Shown in pieces: positions 27,628-36,040 of a stretch of DNA of 64,000 bases (within the stretch, counting starts at the first letter, position 1; the number at the start of each line of letters is the position of its first letter). The notes beneath the pieces are model-generated. The model saw only the letters and a program-made list of their open reading frames with translations. It had not been told where the DNA came from and searched no databases. The stretch is taken from contig JAYPQA010000030.1 in the NCBI GenBank assembly GCA_038131695.1, forward strand, positions 1 through 64,000. The letters are read 5' to 3'. The translations under genes were made by a program, and so were the position numbers. The DNA is from JADHLK01 sp038131695 (GTDB taxonomy: Bacteria; Pseudomonadota; Alphaproteobacteria; Puniceispirillales; Puniceispirillaceae).

Positions 27628-28638
27628 ATGACAGAATTTCAATCCGCCAAGAAACGGGTTCTTGACCTCTATGAAGCGCTTGATGCGGCCGCCCCGCCTC
27701 AGCTGGAAAAAACGCTGGCTGGAGCGGTTAGTCAGGACTGGCTTTGGCAGGGCTATCACCCGTTTGATGAGATGACCGGACCAGAGGAAGTCGTCCGGCA
27801 ATTCTGGCGGCCACTGCGAGCTGCCCTGACGAGCTTGCAGCGACGGCTGGATATTTTCTTTGCTGGCGAGAACAAGATAGCTGGCCATGAGGGCGTGTGG
27901 GTTGCCTCTATGGGGCATTTGATGGGACTGTTTGATCAGCCCTGGCTGGGCATTCAGCCGACCGGCAAGATAGCGATGCTGCGCTATGCGGAATTCAACC
28001 GGATTGAAGCCGACAAAATCGTCGAGACGGCGATGTATTTTGATATTCCGCATCTGATGATGCAGGCCGGGCTTGCCCCTTTCCCACCGCAGACCGGCGC
28101 ACATCTGGTGCAGCCCGGACCAATGCCGCATGACGGGTTGTTGTTTGCGCCGCAACCGCCTGAAGAAGGCGCGAAAACATTGGCAGCGATTGACTATATG
28201 GTTAATGACAGCAAACCCTGGCGCGGCGGGCGCGAAGAGCCTCTGGTGGAGGAGCTGCGCCGCAGCTGGAACGAGGATATGGTCTGGTGGGGCCCGGCCG
28301 GGATTGGCGCGACCTATACCATTGAACGCTATGCTGAGCAGCATTCCGGCCCGTTCCGGGCAGGCTTCAAGGATCGGATTTTCAATGGCCATATCTGCCG
28401 CATTGCTGAGGGGCATTATGGCGGATTTTTTGGCCGCCCCAACCTGACACTGACGCCAACAGGCGGCTTTATGGGGATGCCAGCCAGCGAGGTCCCAGGC
28501 GATATGCGGGTGATTGATATGTATCGGCGGGTGGGCGACAAGCTGACAGAAAACTGGATTTTCATTGACCTGTTGCATTTCTGGAAAATGCAGGGGCTGG
28601 ATATTCTGGGCCGCATGGCCGCGGTGCCGCGCACATGA
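27628..28638 (+). CDS. SnoaL/NTF2-like protein D, two domains
   Basis: 336 residues, two SnoaL-like folds, transcribed away from the main operon. The first fold has QDWLWQGYHPFDEMTGPEEV and LRYAEFNRIEADKIVETAMY with FDIPHLMMQAGL. The second has EDMVWWGPAGIGATYTIERY, LTENWIFIDLLHFWKMQGLD and ILGRM. It is the paralogue of protein B at 20260 (the phrases HLMMQAG/ELMMQAG and GPAGIG are shared). The intact frame, own ATG and overlap with the amidohydrolase gene (ATGA at 28635) show a two-gene unit. The reaction is unknown. Confidence 0.8.
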   Translation: MTEFQSAKKRVLDLYEALDAAAPPQLEKTLAGAVSQDWLWQGYHPFDEMTGPEEVVRQFWRPLRAALTSLQRRLDIFFAGENKIAGHEGVWVASMGHLMGLFDQPWLGIQPTGKIAMLRYAEFNRIEADKIVETAMYFDIPHLMMQAGLAPFPPQTGAHLVQPGPMPHDGLLFAPQPPEEGAKTLAAIDYMVNDSKPWRGGREEPLVEELRRSWNEDMVWWGPAGIGATYTIERYAEQHSGPFRAGFKDRIFNGHICRIAEGHYGGFFGRPNLTLTPTGGFMGMPASEVPGDMRVIDMYRRVGDKLTENWIFIDLLHFWKMQGLDILGRMAAVPRT

Positions 28639-29500
28639 TTGACGCCCATCACCATCTCTGGGATTTGCAGGCGGTGCATTATCCCTGGCTGATGGAAAAG
28701 GGGTGCGACGGTTTTTTGGCGACCCCACCCCTATCCAGCGTGATTATCTGCTGCCTGAATTTCGCGGCGATGCCGCCCAGATGGGCTTCACCGGGTCGGT
28801 TCATATTCAGGTCGGAGCCGCTGATGGGCTGGCTGAGGCCAGATGGGTGGACCAGCAGGCACAGGCCAACCCGGACTGGCCCATGGCACAAGTGGTCTAT
28901 TGCGATCTGAGCGATCCGGACCTGTCCAGCCAGCTGGATCAGTTTCAGCAGCTGGGCTCCGTGCGCGGGGTCCGCCAAATCATTGCCCGCGCTGCGGCGG
29001 AAGATGCCAGAAGCGGCACCCGCCAGCTGCTTCGGTCCTCTGCCTTCAAAGAGGGCTTGCAAGAGGTTGGCCGCCGCGGCCTGTCCTTTGATCTGCAGCT
29101 GGTCCCGGAAGTGATGGAGGAGACGGCAGAGCTATTGCAGGCGGTCCCGCAAACGCCGGTGGCCCTGTGCCATGCAGGCAGCCCGCAAGACCGGTCAGCA
29201 GCGGGCCTTGCGCGCTGGACAGACCAGCTGGCGGCTTTGGCCGGCCTGCCGCAAATTACCTGTAAATTATCCGGGCTGGGGATGTTCCAGCCAGACTGGC
29301 AGGAAGCAGATTTCCGCCTGATTATTGAGAGCTGTCTCGCGGTCTTTGGCCCTCAGCGCTGTATGTTTGGCTCAAACTTTCCGGTGGACAGCCTTTATTC
29401 TAACTATGCAAGGCTGTTTGCAGCCCATCAAGCCTGTGTGCCCAAAGAGGCCCATGCTTCAGTTTTTCACGATACTGCTTCCCGATTTTACCGGCTTTAA
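28635..29500 (+). CDS. Amidohydrolase family 2, lactonase-type (one frameshift)
   Basis: A TIM-barrel hydrolase of the COG3618 group, which includes L-fucono- and L-rhamnono-lactonases. It starts MIDAHHHLWDLQ, whose His residues are the first metal-site motif. After WLMEKG the frame changes at a GGGG run (about 28700). The rest continues as RRFFGDPTPIQRDYLLPEFR, then TGSVHIQVGA, GVRQIIAR, PVALCHAGSPQ, ITCKLSGLGMF and RCMFGSNFPVDSLY, whose final Asp is the family's catalytic position. The whole is about 288 residues. A lactonase next to alcohol dehydrogenases suggests that the pathway oxidises a sugar-like compound to a lactone and then opens it. Confidence 0.8.
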
Positions 29501-29561
29501 CCCTGCCTTGCTAAAGCTCGGCATAGGGCCAAAAAACAACATCACGGAAAGAAACAAAACT

Positions 29562-29728
29562 GGCGACCCCGAGAGAGGATTCGAACCTCTGGCCTACAGA
29601 TTAGGAATATATTGCTCTACCAATCGATTCGACAATATAATAAATAAAATCAATATTTTATATCTAATCTAGGCAAAAAATGGAACTCTGAATCCATTTA
29701 CTTTTTATTACTTTTTTCGACATTTTCA
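29562..29728 (-). repeat. tRNA-Arg(CCU)-like 3' part plus flank, repeat copy B
   Basis: Read leftward: TTGGTAGAGC (D-loop end), an anticodon arm with TTCCTAA, AATCTGTAGGCC, a perfect T-arm (AGAGGTTCGAATCCTCT) and GGGGTCGCC. The matching 5' acceptor strand is missing, and the 5' half of the anticodon stem (AATATA) does not pair with TCTGT. It is thus a tRNA 3' fragment. It aligns with copy A (15081-15235) over the tRNA part and about 90 further AT-rich bases. The gap 29501-29838 otherwise holds nothing I can assign. Confidence 0.7.
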
Positions 29729-29838
29729 ATCCTCCAGATTCATTATTTATAACACAGAACCAATTAAAATGTAGAGGATCACTCCGCAATAACCTAAGAA
29801 CTGGCCAATCAGTATGTTTAGGAAAAGGGAGACTGTGA

Positions 29839-29934
29839 ATGGCTAGAAAACAACCTAAGCCAAAAGATAGGGTCTCAAATTTTCCGCAAGTGGAGATTTT
29901 AATAGGCAGGCTTAGCGCACGGCATTATCATTGA
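29839..29934 (+). CDS. Possible 31-residue small protein
   Basis: ATG at 29839 after a GGGAG site (29828-29832), ending TGA at 29932-29934. The peptide begins MARKQPKPKDRVSNFPQVEI and ends RLSARHYH, so it is basic. It lies between repeat B and the strong promoter of the catabolic island. It could be a small regulator, the start of a truncated island integrase, or chance. I do not recognise it. Confidence 0.3.
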   Translation: MARKQPKPKDRVSNFPQVEILIGRLSARHYH

Positions 29935-29963
29935 CATAAATCGCGTGCTAAGCATACTATAAT
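29931..29963 (+). promoter_or_regulatory. Candidate sigma-70 promoter of the NicX-type operon
   Basis: TTGACA (29931-29936) is a perfect -35 box. TACTAT lies 18 bases downstream (29955-29960), overlapping TATAAT at 29958-29963 (21-base spacing). The NicX-type gene starts about 50 bases later. No other promoter-like element is seen before the ring-cleavage gene. Confidence 0.5.
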
Positions 29964-30015
29964 CGTGTTCGATCGCAAATCCAGCGCTGGAAAACTCGAG
30001 GGGGGGGGAAGTTAG

Positions 30016-31095
30016 ATGGAAGCCGCAATCCGATCGCAGGAACTCAACCCCGGCAGAATGACATACCTGTTCAAGAAACAGTTTGAACTTTGCAAGATTA
30101 AGCCGGGCGAAACAATTGCGATTGTCTCGGATCTTGGAACACGTCGAGAATATATTCAGGCCGCCTTTGCCGCGGCGGATGAGATGGGCGCAGACATCTA
30201 TGAAATGTGTGTGAACATGATCCCGGGCTGGACAAAGGTTGGCGTTCCGACAATTGGCAAATGCAAAGGCACATTGGACGCTCTGCTGCAGTGCGACATG
30301 ATCTTGATTTTCCATGTGCCACTCTTTGCAAAATGGCTACGCGAGGTTCAACAAGCCGGTGTGCGCGTTCAGATGATTATCGATGCCCCTGACGATTTGG
30401 AACAGCTGCAGTCGCCTCCCGGCCTGAAAGAGGCGGTTATTCACGCGGGCAAAATCTACGAACAATCAACCGATATTCGCGTGACCTCGCCCCACGGAAC
30501 AGATCTAACTTATTCACGCGGCGAGTATCCGGTGATGATACAATATGGAATGGCCGATGAACCGGGCCGTTTTGACCATTGGGGCGTTGGACTGATCCAT
30601 ACTTTCCCCAATGAGGGCTCTGCCAAGGGCAAGGTGGTCATAATGCCCGGCGACATCGTTATCCTGCCTTATTGCCGTTATGTGGTTGATCCGATCCATC
30701 TGGATATTGAGGATGGCCATGTTGTATCAATCGAGGGCGGTGTTGATGCGACGCTGATGAAAGAATGGCTGAAACGGGGTGAGGAATTCGAGGGTGATCG
30801 TGACCCTTACGCGGTCTCACATCTGGGTTGGGGCCTGAACCCGCAATGCCGGTATGACTCACTCGCGCTATATGGGGATGCGCCTGAGCGTAGCCGTGCA
30901 GCATCACGATGCTTCCCCGGTAATTTCCTGTTTTCGACCGGGCCCAATAGCCAGGGCGGCGGAAAGCGCACGACGCGCGGACATTACGATGTTCCGATGA
31001 GGGATTGCACAATTGAGCTTGATGGCAAGGTTGTTGTCGAAGAAGGCCGGCTCATTGATCCAAAAATGATAGTCCCTGAAGTCCAGCGCGGCTAA
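30016..31095 (+). CDS. 2,5-dihydroxypyridine 5,6-dioxygenase (NicX)-like enzyme
   Basis: 359 residues resembling NicX, the iron enzyme that opens the ring of 2,5-dihydroxypyridine in nicotinate breakdown. The M29-peptidase-like N-terminal half has KPGETIAIVSDLGTRREY. The diagnostic half reads YPVMIQYGMADEPGRFDHWG, then MPGDIVILPYCRYVVDPI, DPYAVSHLGWGLNPQ and PGNFLFSTGPNSQGGGKRTT, then RGHYDVPMRDCTIELDGK. The iron ligands expected for the family fall on His269, His323 and Asp325. A purine-rich GGGGGGGGAAG site precedes the ATG. It starts an operon with a molybdenum hydroxylase and a hydrolase, which fits a pyridine-type pathway. The exact dihydroxy substrate is uncertain. Confidence 0.82.
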   Translation: MEAAIRSQELNPGRMTYLFKKQFELCKIKPGETIAIVSDLGTRREYIQAAFAAADEMGADIYEMCVNMIPGWTKVGVPTIGKCKGTLDALLQCDMILIFHVPLFAKWLREVQQAGVRVQMIIDAPDDLEQLQSPPGLKEAVIHAGKIYEQSTDIRVTSPHGTDLTYSRGEYPVMIQYGMADEPGRFDHWGVGLIHTFPNEGSAKGKVVIMPGDIVILPYCRYVVDPIHLDIEDGHVVSIEGGVDATLMKEWLKRGEEFEGDRDPYAVSHLGWGLNPQCRYDSLALYGDAPERSRAASRCFPGNFLFSTGPNSQGGGKRTTRGHYDVPMRDCTIELDGKVVVEEGRLIDPKMIVPEVQRG

Positions 31096-31110
31096 AGCGA
31101 GGCCAGATAT

Positions 31111-31567
31111 ATGCAGCTAGATGGCAGTTTCTCAATTGGCGCATCAACGGCAACCGTATGGAATGCAATCCGCGATCCAGCTCTAATGGCACAATGTGTG
31201 CCGGGCTGTGAAACCGCGGAAGCTCTCGGAGAGGGTCGTTATCGCGCGGTGGTAGGGGCCAAGATTGGCCCGATCAAGGCAAGATTTAATCTGGTAATCG
31301 AGGTGGAGAAGTAGCCCCACAAGGATCCGTTCTAAAGCGAGTGGTGAAGAAGGCTCGCGCGCCAGCATGCTGACATCCCGGAACTTACTCACCCTGAGCG
31401 AGGTCACGCCCGATGTTACCGAAGTGTTATGGCACGCCGATGTTTCGATAACCGGTCGGCTTGGGAAATATGGGCTGGGCCTGATTAAGAAGCGGGTCAA
31501 AGTCCTGTCGGATCAATTTGTCGCCAATTTTACCAAACGCATCGAAGAAGGTGTGGCGATGTCATGA
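31111..31567 (+). CDS. CoxG-like SRPBCC protein (one frameshift)
   Basis: A protein of about 152 residues in two frames. The first gives MQLDGSFSIGASTATVWNAI, then DPALMAQCVPGCETAEALGE and RYRAVVGAKIGPIKARFN. The second begins about 31340 with LLTLSEVTPDVTEVLWHADV, then ITGRLGKYGLGLIKKRVKVL and FTKRIEEG. This is the family of the carbon monoxide dehydrogenase subunit G, which helps recruit or mature molybdenum hydroxylases at the membrane. It is placed just before the three hydroxylase subunits, and its stop overlaps the FAD-subunit start (ATGTCATGAG). Confidence 0.75.
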
Positions 31568-32391
31568 GCTTTGTTGTCGTGCCCACAAATATTGAGGATG
31601 CGGTTCGGTTTCTTGCCGATAATCCAGAGGCGCGGCCCCTGTCGGGCGGAGCCTCTTTGGTGGCGATGAAGAATGCAGGCCTGATTGAAGCCAGTCATTT
31701 TGTCAGTCTGGCGCGCATTGAAGGCCTCAATGGGATATCCGTAGATGAGGGCGGCCTCCGTATTGGAGGAATGACACGCCATCGCGATATTGCGGCCAGC
31801 GCGCATTTGACCGGTGATCTGGCGATGATTGCTCAAGCGGCAGGTCAAATCGCCAACCGGGTGGTACGCAATATGGGAACAATCGGCGGGGCTGTCGGCA
31901 ATGCTGATCCTGCTGCAGATTACCTTCCCGTGCTGACTTGCGCAGACGCAGATGTGGAAATTTATGGCGCGGATGGTCCGCGCCGCATTTCCATCGAACA
32001 CTATCTGATCGATTGGTATGAAACGGCCCTGGAACCGGGCGAAATCGTTACTGCAATTCACTTGCCTCACCCGAAAGAAGCGCGGTCAAACTATCACAAA
32101 CTCGCGCGCACACCTGGCGACTATGCTACTGCGTCTGTGGCTTGTGCGATGGATGGCAAGCGTGTCAGGGTCGCGGTCGGGGCCTGTGGACCTAAGCCGA
32201 TCCGTAGTGCTGAGGCGGAGGCCGCATTAGAGGGGCAGATCGCAGACCCTGCGGCTATTCGCATCTTTGCAGATTCTTTGGCTGCTCTGGCCGACCCGAT
32301 GGATGATGTGCGCGGTTCGTCTGACTATCGGCTGCGTCTTATCCCCCGAATGGTGACAGCTGCGATCAACGAAATAAGGGGGGCGCATTGA
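31564..32391 (+). CDS. Molybdenum hydroxylase FAD (medium) subunit
   Basis: 275 residues of the CoxM/xanthine dehydrogenase FAD-binding family. The two FAD motifs are RPLSGGASLVAMKN (about residues 26-39) and NRVVRNMGTIGGAVGNADPA (about 97-116), followed by DYLPVLTCADADVEIYGADG. The C-terminal CO_deh_flav_C-like part has YHKLARTPGDYATASVACAM. It passes electrons from the iron-sulfur subunit to its acceptor. The subunit order medium-small-large, with overlapping start and stop codons, shows tight co-translation. Confidence 0.9.
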   Translation: MSFVVVPTNIEDAVRFLADNPEARPLSGGASLVAMKNAGLIEASHFVSLARIEGLNGISVDEGGLRIGGMTRHRDIAASAHLTGDLAMIAQAAGQIANRVVRNMGTIGGAVGNADPAADYLPVLTCADADVEIYGADGPRRISIEHYLIDWYETALEPGEIVTAIHLPHPKEARSNYHKLARTPGDYATASVACAMDGKRVRVAVGACGPKPIRSAEAEAALEGQIADPAAIRIFADSLAALADPMDDVRGSSDYRLRLIPRMVTAAINEIRGAH

Positions 32392-32867
32392 TGTCAGACA
32401 AACAGGTGATTTCTTTGTCTATTAATGGTGTGACGGGTGAAGTTTTTGCCCCTTCTGACTCAACATTACTGGATGTTCTGCGTGATGATTTAGGGCTTCA
32501 TGCGGCAAAGCGCGGTTGTAACCAGGGCGTATGCGGTGCCTGCACCGTAATGATCGACGGCGTTCCCATGCGAAGCTGTCTGACAATGGCAGGGGCGTGT
32601 GAAGATCACGAGGTCAAAACTCTTGAGGGTTACATACAAGACCCGCTTATGAACAGCCTTCAGGAAGCCATGATTGCCTCTGGCGGAGTTCAATGCGGCT
32701 TTTGCACCAGCGGGGTTCTGATAACGGCGCGCAACTTGATTGAAGAGAAACCGGACGCGGCTGCCGAGGAAATGCGCACGGCACTTTCGGGCAATCTCTG
32801 CCGTTGCACAGGCTATGTCCGCATTGTCGAAGCCATTGCAAAAGCGGCAAAAGAGGTCGTGGTATGA
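32391..32867 (+). CDS. Molybdenum hydroxylase [2Fe-2S] (small) subunit
   Basis: 158 residues. The plant-type cluster cysteines are in AKRGCNQGVCGACTVMIDG (about residues 39-57) and MRSCLTMAG. The second, helical cluster is bound by VQCGFCTSGVLITARNLIEE and GNLCRCTGYVRIVEAI. All eight expected cysteines are present. The ATG at 32391 overlaps the stop of the FAD subunit (TGATG) and is preferred to an upstream TTG. The last codons overlap the large-subunit start (ATGA). Confidence 0.92.
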   Translation: MSDKQVISLSINGVTGEVFAPSDSTLLDVLRDDLGLHAAKRGCNQGVCGACTVMIDGVPMRSCLTMAGACEDHEVKTLEGYIQDPLMNSLQEAMIASGGVQCGFCTSGVLITARNLIEEKPDAAAEEMRTALSGNLCRCTGYVRIVEAIAKAAKEVVV

Positions 32868-35179
32868 GCAATGATATGAATATTCCTGACGGTATAGCTG
32901 TTGGCCTTTCTACTCCTAAGCTGGAGAATCGTGAGAAAGTCACGGGCCGGGCCGAATATATTGATGATCTGTCTCGCCCCGGTATGCTTTATGCCGCAAT
33001 TCTGGGCAGCCCTTACCCGCACGCACGCATCCTGTCCTATGATGTAAGTGCGGCATTGGCCGCCCCCGGGGTGGTCGGTGTGGTCACGGGCAAGGATGTG
33101 CCGGACGGTCGCATGGGTGCTTTCATCAAAGACGAACATGCGCTGGCCAAAGACAAAGTGCGCTATGTTGGCGAGCCGGTTGCCGCCATCGCCGCGGAAA
33201 CGCTTGCCGAAGCACGGGCCGCGGTAAATCTTATCGAAGTCGAATATGAAGAGCTCCCCGCCGTTCTGTCTCCCGAAGAGGGGCTGGCCAAAGATGCTCC
33301 GATCCTGCATGAAGAGCTTGAGAGCTATATTAAGGTCTTTGATGCAGGCAGCACGGGTAATCTGTGTTCTCGCACAGAACTGTCCGAGGGTGATGTTGAC
33401 AAGGCCTGGGCAGATTGCGCCATTGTGGTTGAGGACGAATTTGTCACCGAACCTCAGGCCCATGTTTCGATAGAACCTTGCGGTGCTTTGGCAGAGATTG
33501 ATGCACAGGGCCGCGTCACGCTCTGGTCTGCCAATCAGTCCGTGTTCCGGGTGCAGGCCAATGTCTGCGAAAGCCTGGCGTTGCCAATGTCGCGCTTGCG
33601 GAGCCTGACACCCAGGGTGGGCGCGGGTTTCGGCAATAAGATGGAACCCCATATTCAGCCGCTCACCGTAGCACTCGCTATAAAAACAGGGCGGCCGGTA
33701 AAATGTATTCTGACGCGCGAAGAGGATTTCGAGATTGTCCGTGCCCGACATCCCTTTAAGATCAGGATGAAAACAGGAGCGGATGCAAACGGCAAATTGA
33801 TTGCGCGTGAATGCGAGGTGCTTCTGGATTGCGGGGCCTTTGCCGATGACAGCCCCGGCGTGCTTGGCTATGCGCTGCTGATGTCGGGCGGGCCATATCG
33901 CATCCCCAATCAGCGCGCGACAGGCAAGCTCGTCTATACCAACAAGCTGCGTTTTGGTGCCTATAGGGGGTTTGGCAATCCACAGGTGACATTCGCGGGC
34001 GAACAGCAAATCGACGAGATCGCCCGTAGATTGGGGATTCAGCCCATCGAAATGCGCCGCCGAAACCTGTTAAAGCAAGGCGATGGCTGGTTTGTCGGGC
34101 CGAAAATCGCGTCGAACGGGCTTGAACGCTGCCTTGATGCGGTTGCGGCTGCATCCGGGAAGCCAAAAGCGTCGCAGGACAGGATCAAACGGGGCCGAGG
34201 CCTTGCCATCACAGCACATATTTCCGGCCTTCTAGGCACTGGCGCTATCGTCCGTATGTTGGAAGATGGCACGATCAGCCTCAATACCGGGGCTACGGAT
34301 ATTGGTCAGGGATCTGATACAGTGCTGGCGCAAATTTGTGCGGAAACCCTGAAAGTGCCCGTCGATATGGTGTCGGTGGCAAGCCCCGATACCGACGGGT
34401 CGCCCTATAATTGGGGAACCACCGCCAGTCGCGTGACCTACACCACAGGCCGCGCTGTAGCCGGTGCTGCGCGGGAGGTCGTCAATCAACTATTCCAGCA
34501 TGCCGCAGAAATGCTGGAGGTGCCTATCGAAGATTTGGAATTGCGTGAGGGCGGAAGAGTGGCGTTGCGCGGATCAAACGAAGATTTGCCTTTCGCTGCG
34601 ATCTCAGGCCGGGCGCATTGGGCCAAGGGCGGGCCAATTGTGGGCAGCCATACGCTTGTGTTTGACGAACCGACCCATGATCCAAAACGCGCGATTGCTC
34701 TTGGTTTGCCCTTTCCACAAATCGGCGTTTTCAGCTTTGGGGCAACCTTGGTTGACGTGGAGGTGGATCAGGTCACCGGCCAGACCCGGGTAGCAGAAGC
34801 CTGGAGCGCCATAGATGTCGGGCGTGCGATAAACCCCCGTCTCGTTGATGTGCAGACCGAGGGCGGCTTTGTCCAGGGCATGGGGTTTGCCCTCTATGAA
34901 GCAATGGTGTGGGACGGTGCGCGTCTCGCCAATCCCTCATTGCTGGATTATAAAATTCCGACCTCGGCGGATTCTCCGCATATCCACTCAATCATTATTG
35001 AAGATCCCGAACCAACTGGCCCTTTTGGTGCCAAGGGCGCAGGCGAGATTAGCTTGAATGCCATTCCGGCGGCGATAGCCAACGCTGTGAATACAGTGTG
35101 CCCCGGACTATCCCACGCATTACCGCTGACAGGTGAGCGCGTTTTGGAGCGGATCGAGGAAAGCGACAATGCGGCCTGA
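32864..35179 (+). CDS. Molybdenum hydroxylase large (molybdopterin) subunit
   Basis: A 771-residue xanthine dehydrogenase-family catalytic subunit. Key parts are the N-terminal RAEYIDDLSRPGMLYAAILG, PRVGAGFGNKMEPHIQPLTV, RFGAYRGFGNPQVTFAGEQQ, GATDIGQGSDTVLAQICAET, and the catalytic Glu loop PFGAKGAGEISLNAIPAAIA. The GAYRGFG loop lacks the cysteine of true CO dehydrogenases (AYRCSFR), so CO oxidation is unlikely and hydroxylation of a heteroaromatic ring is the better guess. It would turn an N-heterocycle into a hydroxypyridine feeding the NicX-type enzyme. The ATG at 32864 overlaps the small-subunit stop. A longer upstream frame is not used. Confidence 0.9.
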   Translation: MSNDMNIPDGIAVGLSTPKLENREKVTGRAEYIDDLSRPGMLYAAILGSPYPHARILSYDVSAALAAPGVVGVVTGKDVPDGRMGAFIKDEHALAKDKVRYVGEPVAAIAAETLAEARAAVNLIEVEYEELPAVLSPEEGLAKDAPILHEELESYIKVFDAGSTGNLCSRTELSEGDVDKAWADCAIVVEDEFVTEPQAHVSIEPCGALAEIDAQGRVTLWSANQSVFRVQANVCESLALPMSRLRSLTPRVGAGFGNKMEPHIQPLTVALAIKTGRPVKCILTREEDFEIVRARHPFKIRMKTGADANGKLIARECEVLLDCGAFADDSPGVLGYALLMSGGPYRIPNQRATGKLVYTNKLRFGAYRGFGNPQVTFAGEQQIDEIARRLGIQPIEMRRRNLLKQGDGWFVGPKIASNGLERCLDAVAAASGKPKASQDRIKRGRGLAITAHISGLLGTGAIVRMLEDGTISLNTGATDIGQGSDTVLAQICAETLKVPVDMVSVASPDTDGSPYNWGTTASRVTYTTGRAVAGAAREVVNQLFQHAAEMLEVPIEDLELREGGRVALRGSNEDLPFAAISGRAHWAKGGPIVGSHTLVFDEPTHDPKRAIALGLPFPQIGVFSFGATLVDVEVDQVTGQTRVAEAWSAIDVGRAINPRLVDVQTEGGFVQGMGFALYEAMVWDGARLANPSLLDYKIPTSADSPHIHSIIIEDPEPTGPFGAKGAGEISLNAIPAAIANAVNTVCPGLSHALPLTGERVLERIEESDNAA

Positions 35180-35997
35180 AGATTATCCAGCCCAAGATGT
35201 CTTCACCGAAATCGGTAAAAAATACCATTCACGCATCTTGGATCTGGCCGAAACCGTGCCCACAGAAGAGTGGCAATATGGGGAAAATCCTTATCAGTCC
35301 GTGGCGCTTTACCCAGCTGAGAAGCCGCGCGGTGACCTCATTGTGATGCTCCATGGCGGCGGTTGGACCAACGGTTACAAGGAATGGATGGCCTTTTGCG
35401 CGCCGGCCCTTACCGCGCGCGGCATTACTGCGGCAAGTCTTGGCTATCGCCTCGCGCCGTCCCATCTCTGGCCTGCAGGGTTCGAAGATGTTGCAGATGG
35501 TGTTGCGGAAATCTACCGCAGGGCTGGCGAATTTGGGGCAGATAAGGATCGGATTTTCGTCTCTGGTCATTCAGCAGGCGGCCATTTGGCTGCGCTTCTG
35601 GCGCTTAAGTCAGACTGGCAAGCCAGCCGGGGCTTGCCCGGCGATATCATAAAAGGCTCTTTGCCAATCTCTGGCACTTATATTTTTGGGCCAGATTCAG
35701 GCCTTTCGATGCGCCCGCGCTTTCTCGGCCCGGAAGGCGTTGGGAACGAACAGGCTGCGTCGCCCATGGAACATGTCCACGATGGCGCACCAGCCTTTCA
35801 TATTGCCTGGGGCGAGAATGACTTTCCACATTTGCGCAGGCAGGCCGAGGCCTTTGCCAAGGCGCTTGCCACCGGCACGAACGCTGTCACTACACAAGTG
35901 TTGGCCGACGCAGATCATCTCAGGAGCCTCCTATGCCTCAGCGGAGATGGACGGCGCTTGGGTAACCGAAGCAGATAAATTCTTAAACCGGACATAA
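35169..35997 (+). CDS. Alpha/beta hydrolase, esterase/formamidase type (one frameshift)
   Basis: About 276 residues with a GHSAGGHLAALLAL nucleophile elbow (Ser135) and an oxyanion HGGGWTNGYKEW (residues 62-73), as in hormone-sensitive-lipase and kynurenine-formamidase families. The acid (ENDFPH) and base (ADADHL) follow. After ADADH the frame shifts near 35925. The true ending reads SYASAEMDGAWVTEADKFLN. The gene overlaps the large-subunit gene by 11 bases. In the nicotinate route NicX is followed by NicD, an alpha/beta hydrolase that removes formate from N-formylmaleamate. This protein could fill that step, though its motif set is not the NicD type. Confidence 0.78.
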
Positions 35998-36040
35998 GTC
36001 CCTCAGAGAGGGGATGCCGGACTAACCAAGGGAGAAAAAA

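Noticed and set aside
27445..28728. 427-residue minus-strand open frame
   Set aside because: It is antisense to SnoaL-like protein D, which has paralogues in the window. The minus frame shows no recognisable domain and runs through the promoter region.
15081..29728. Repeat copies A and B as functional tRNA-Arg genes
   Set aside because: The 5' acceptor strand and part of the D- and anticodon stems are missing. Only the 3' part is tRNA-like.
32813..34009. 398-residue minus-strand open frame
   Set aside because: It is antisense to the molybdenum hydroxylase large subunit, whose motifs are unambiguous.
32864..35179. Carbon monoxide dehydrogenase (CoxL)
   Set aside because: The active-site loop lacks the CoxL cysteine motif, and the operon context is ring cleavage and amino-acid-type uptake.
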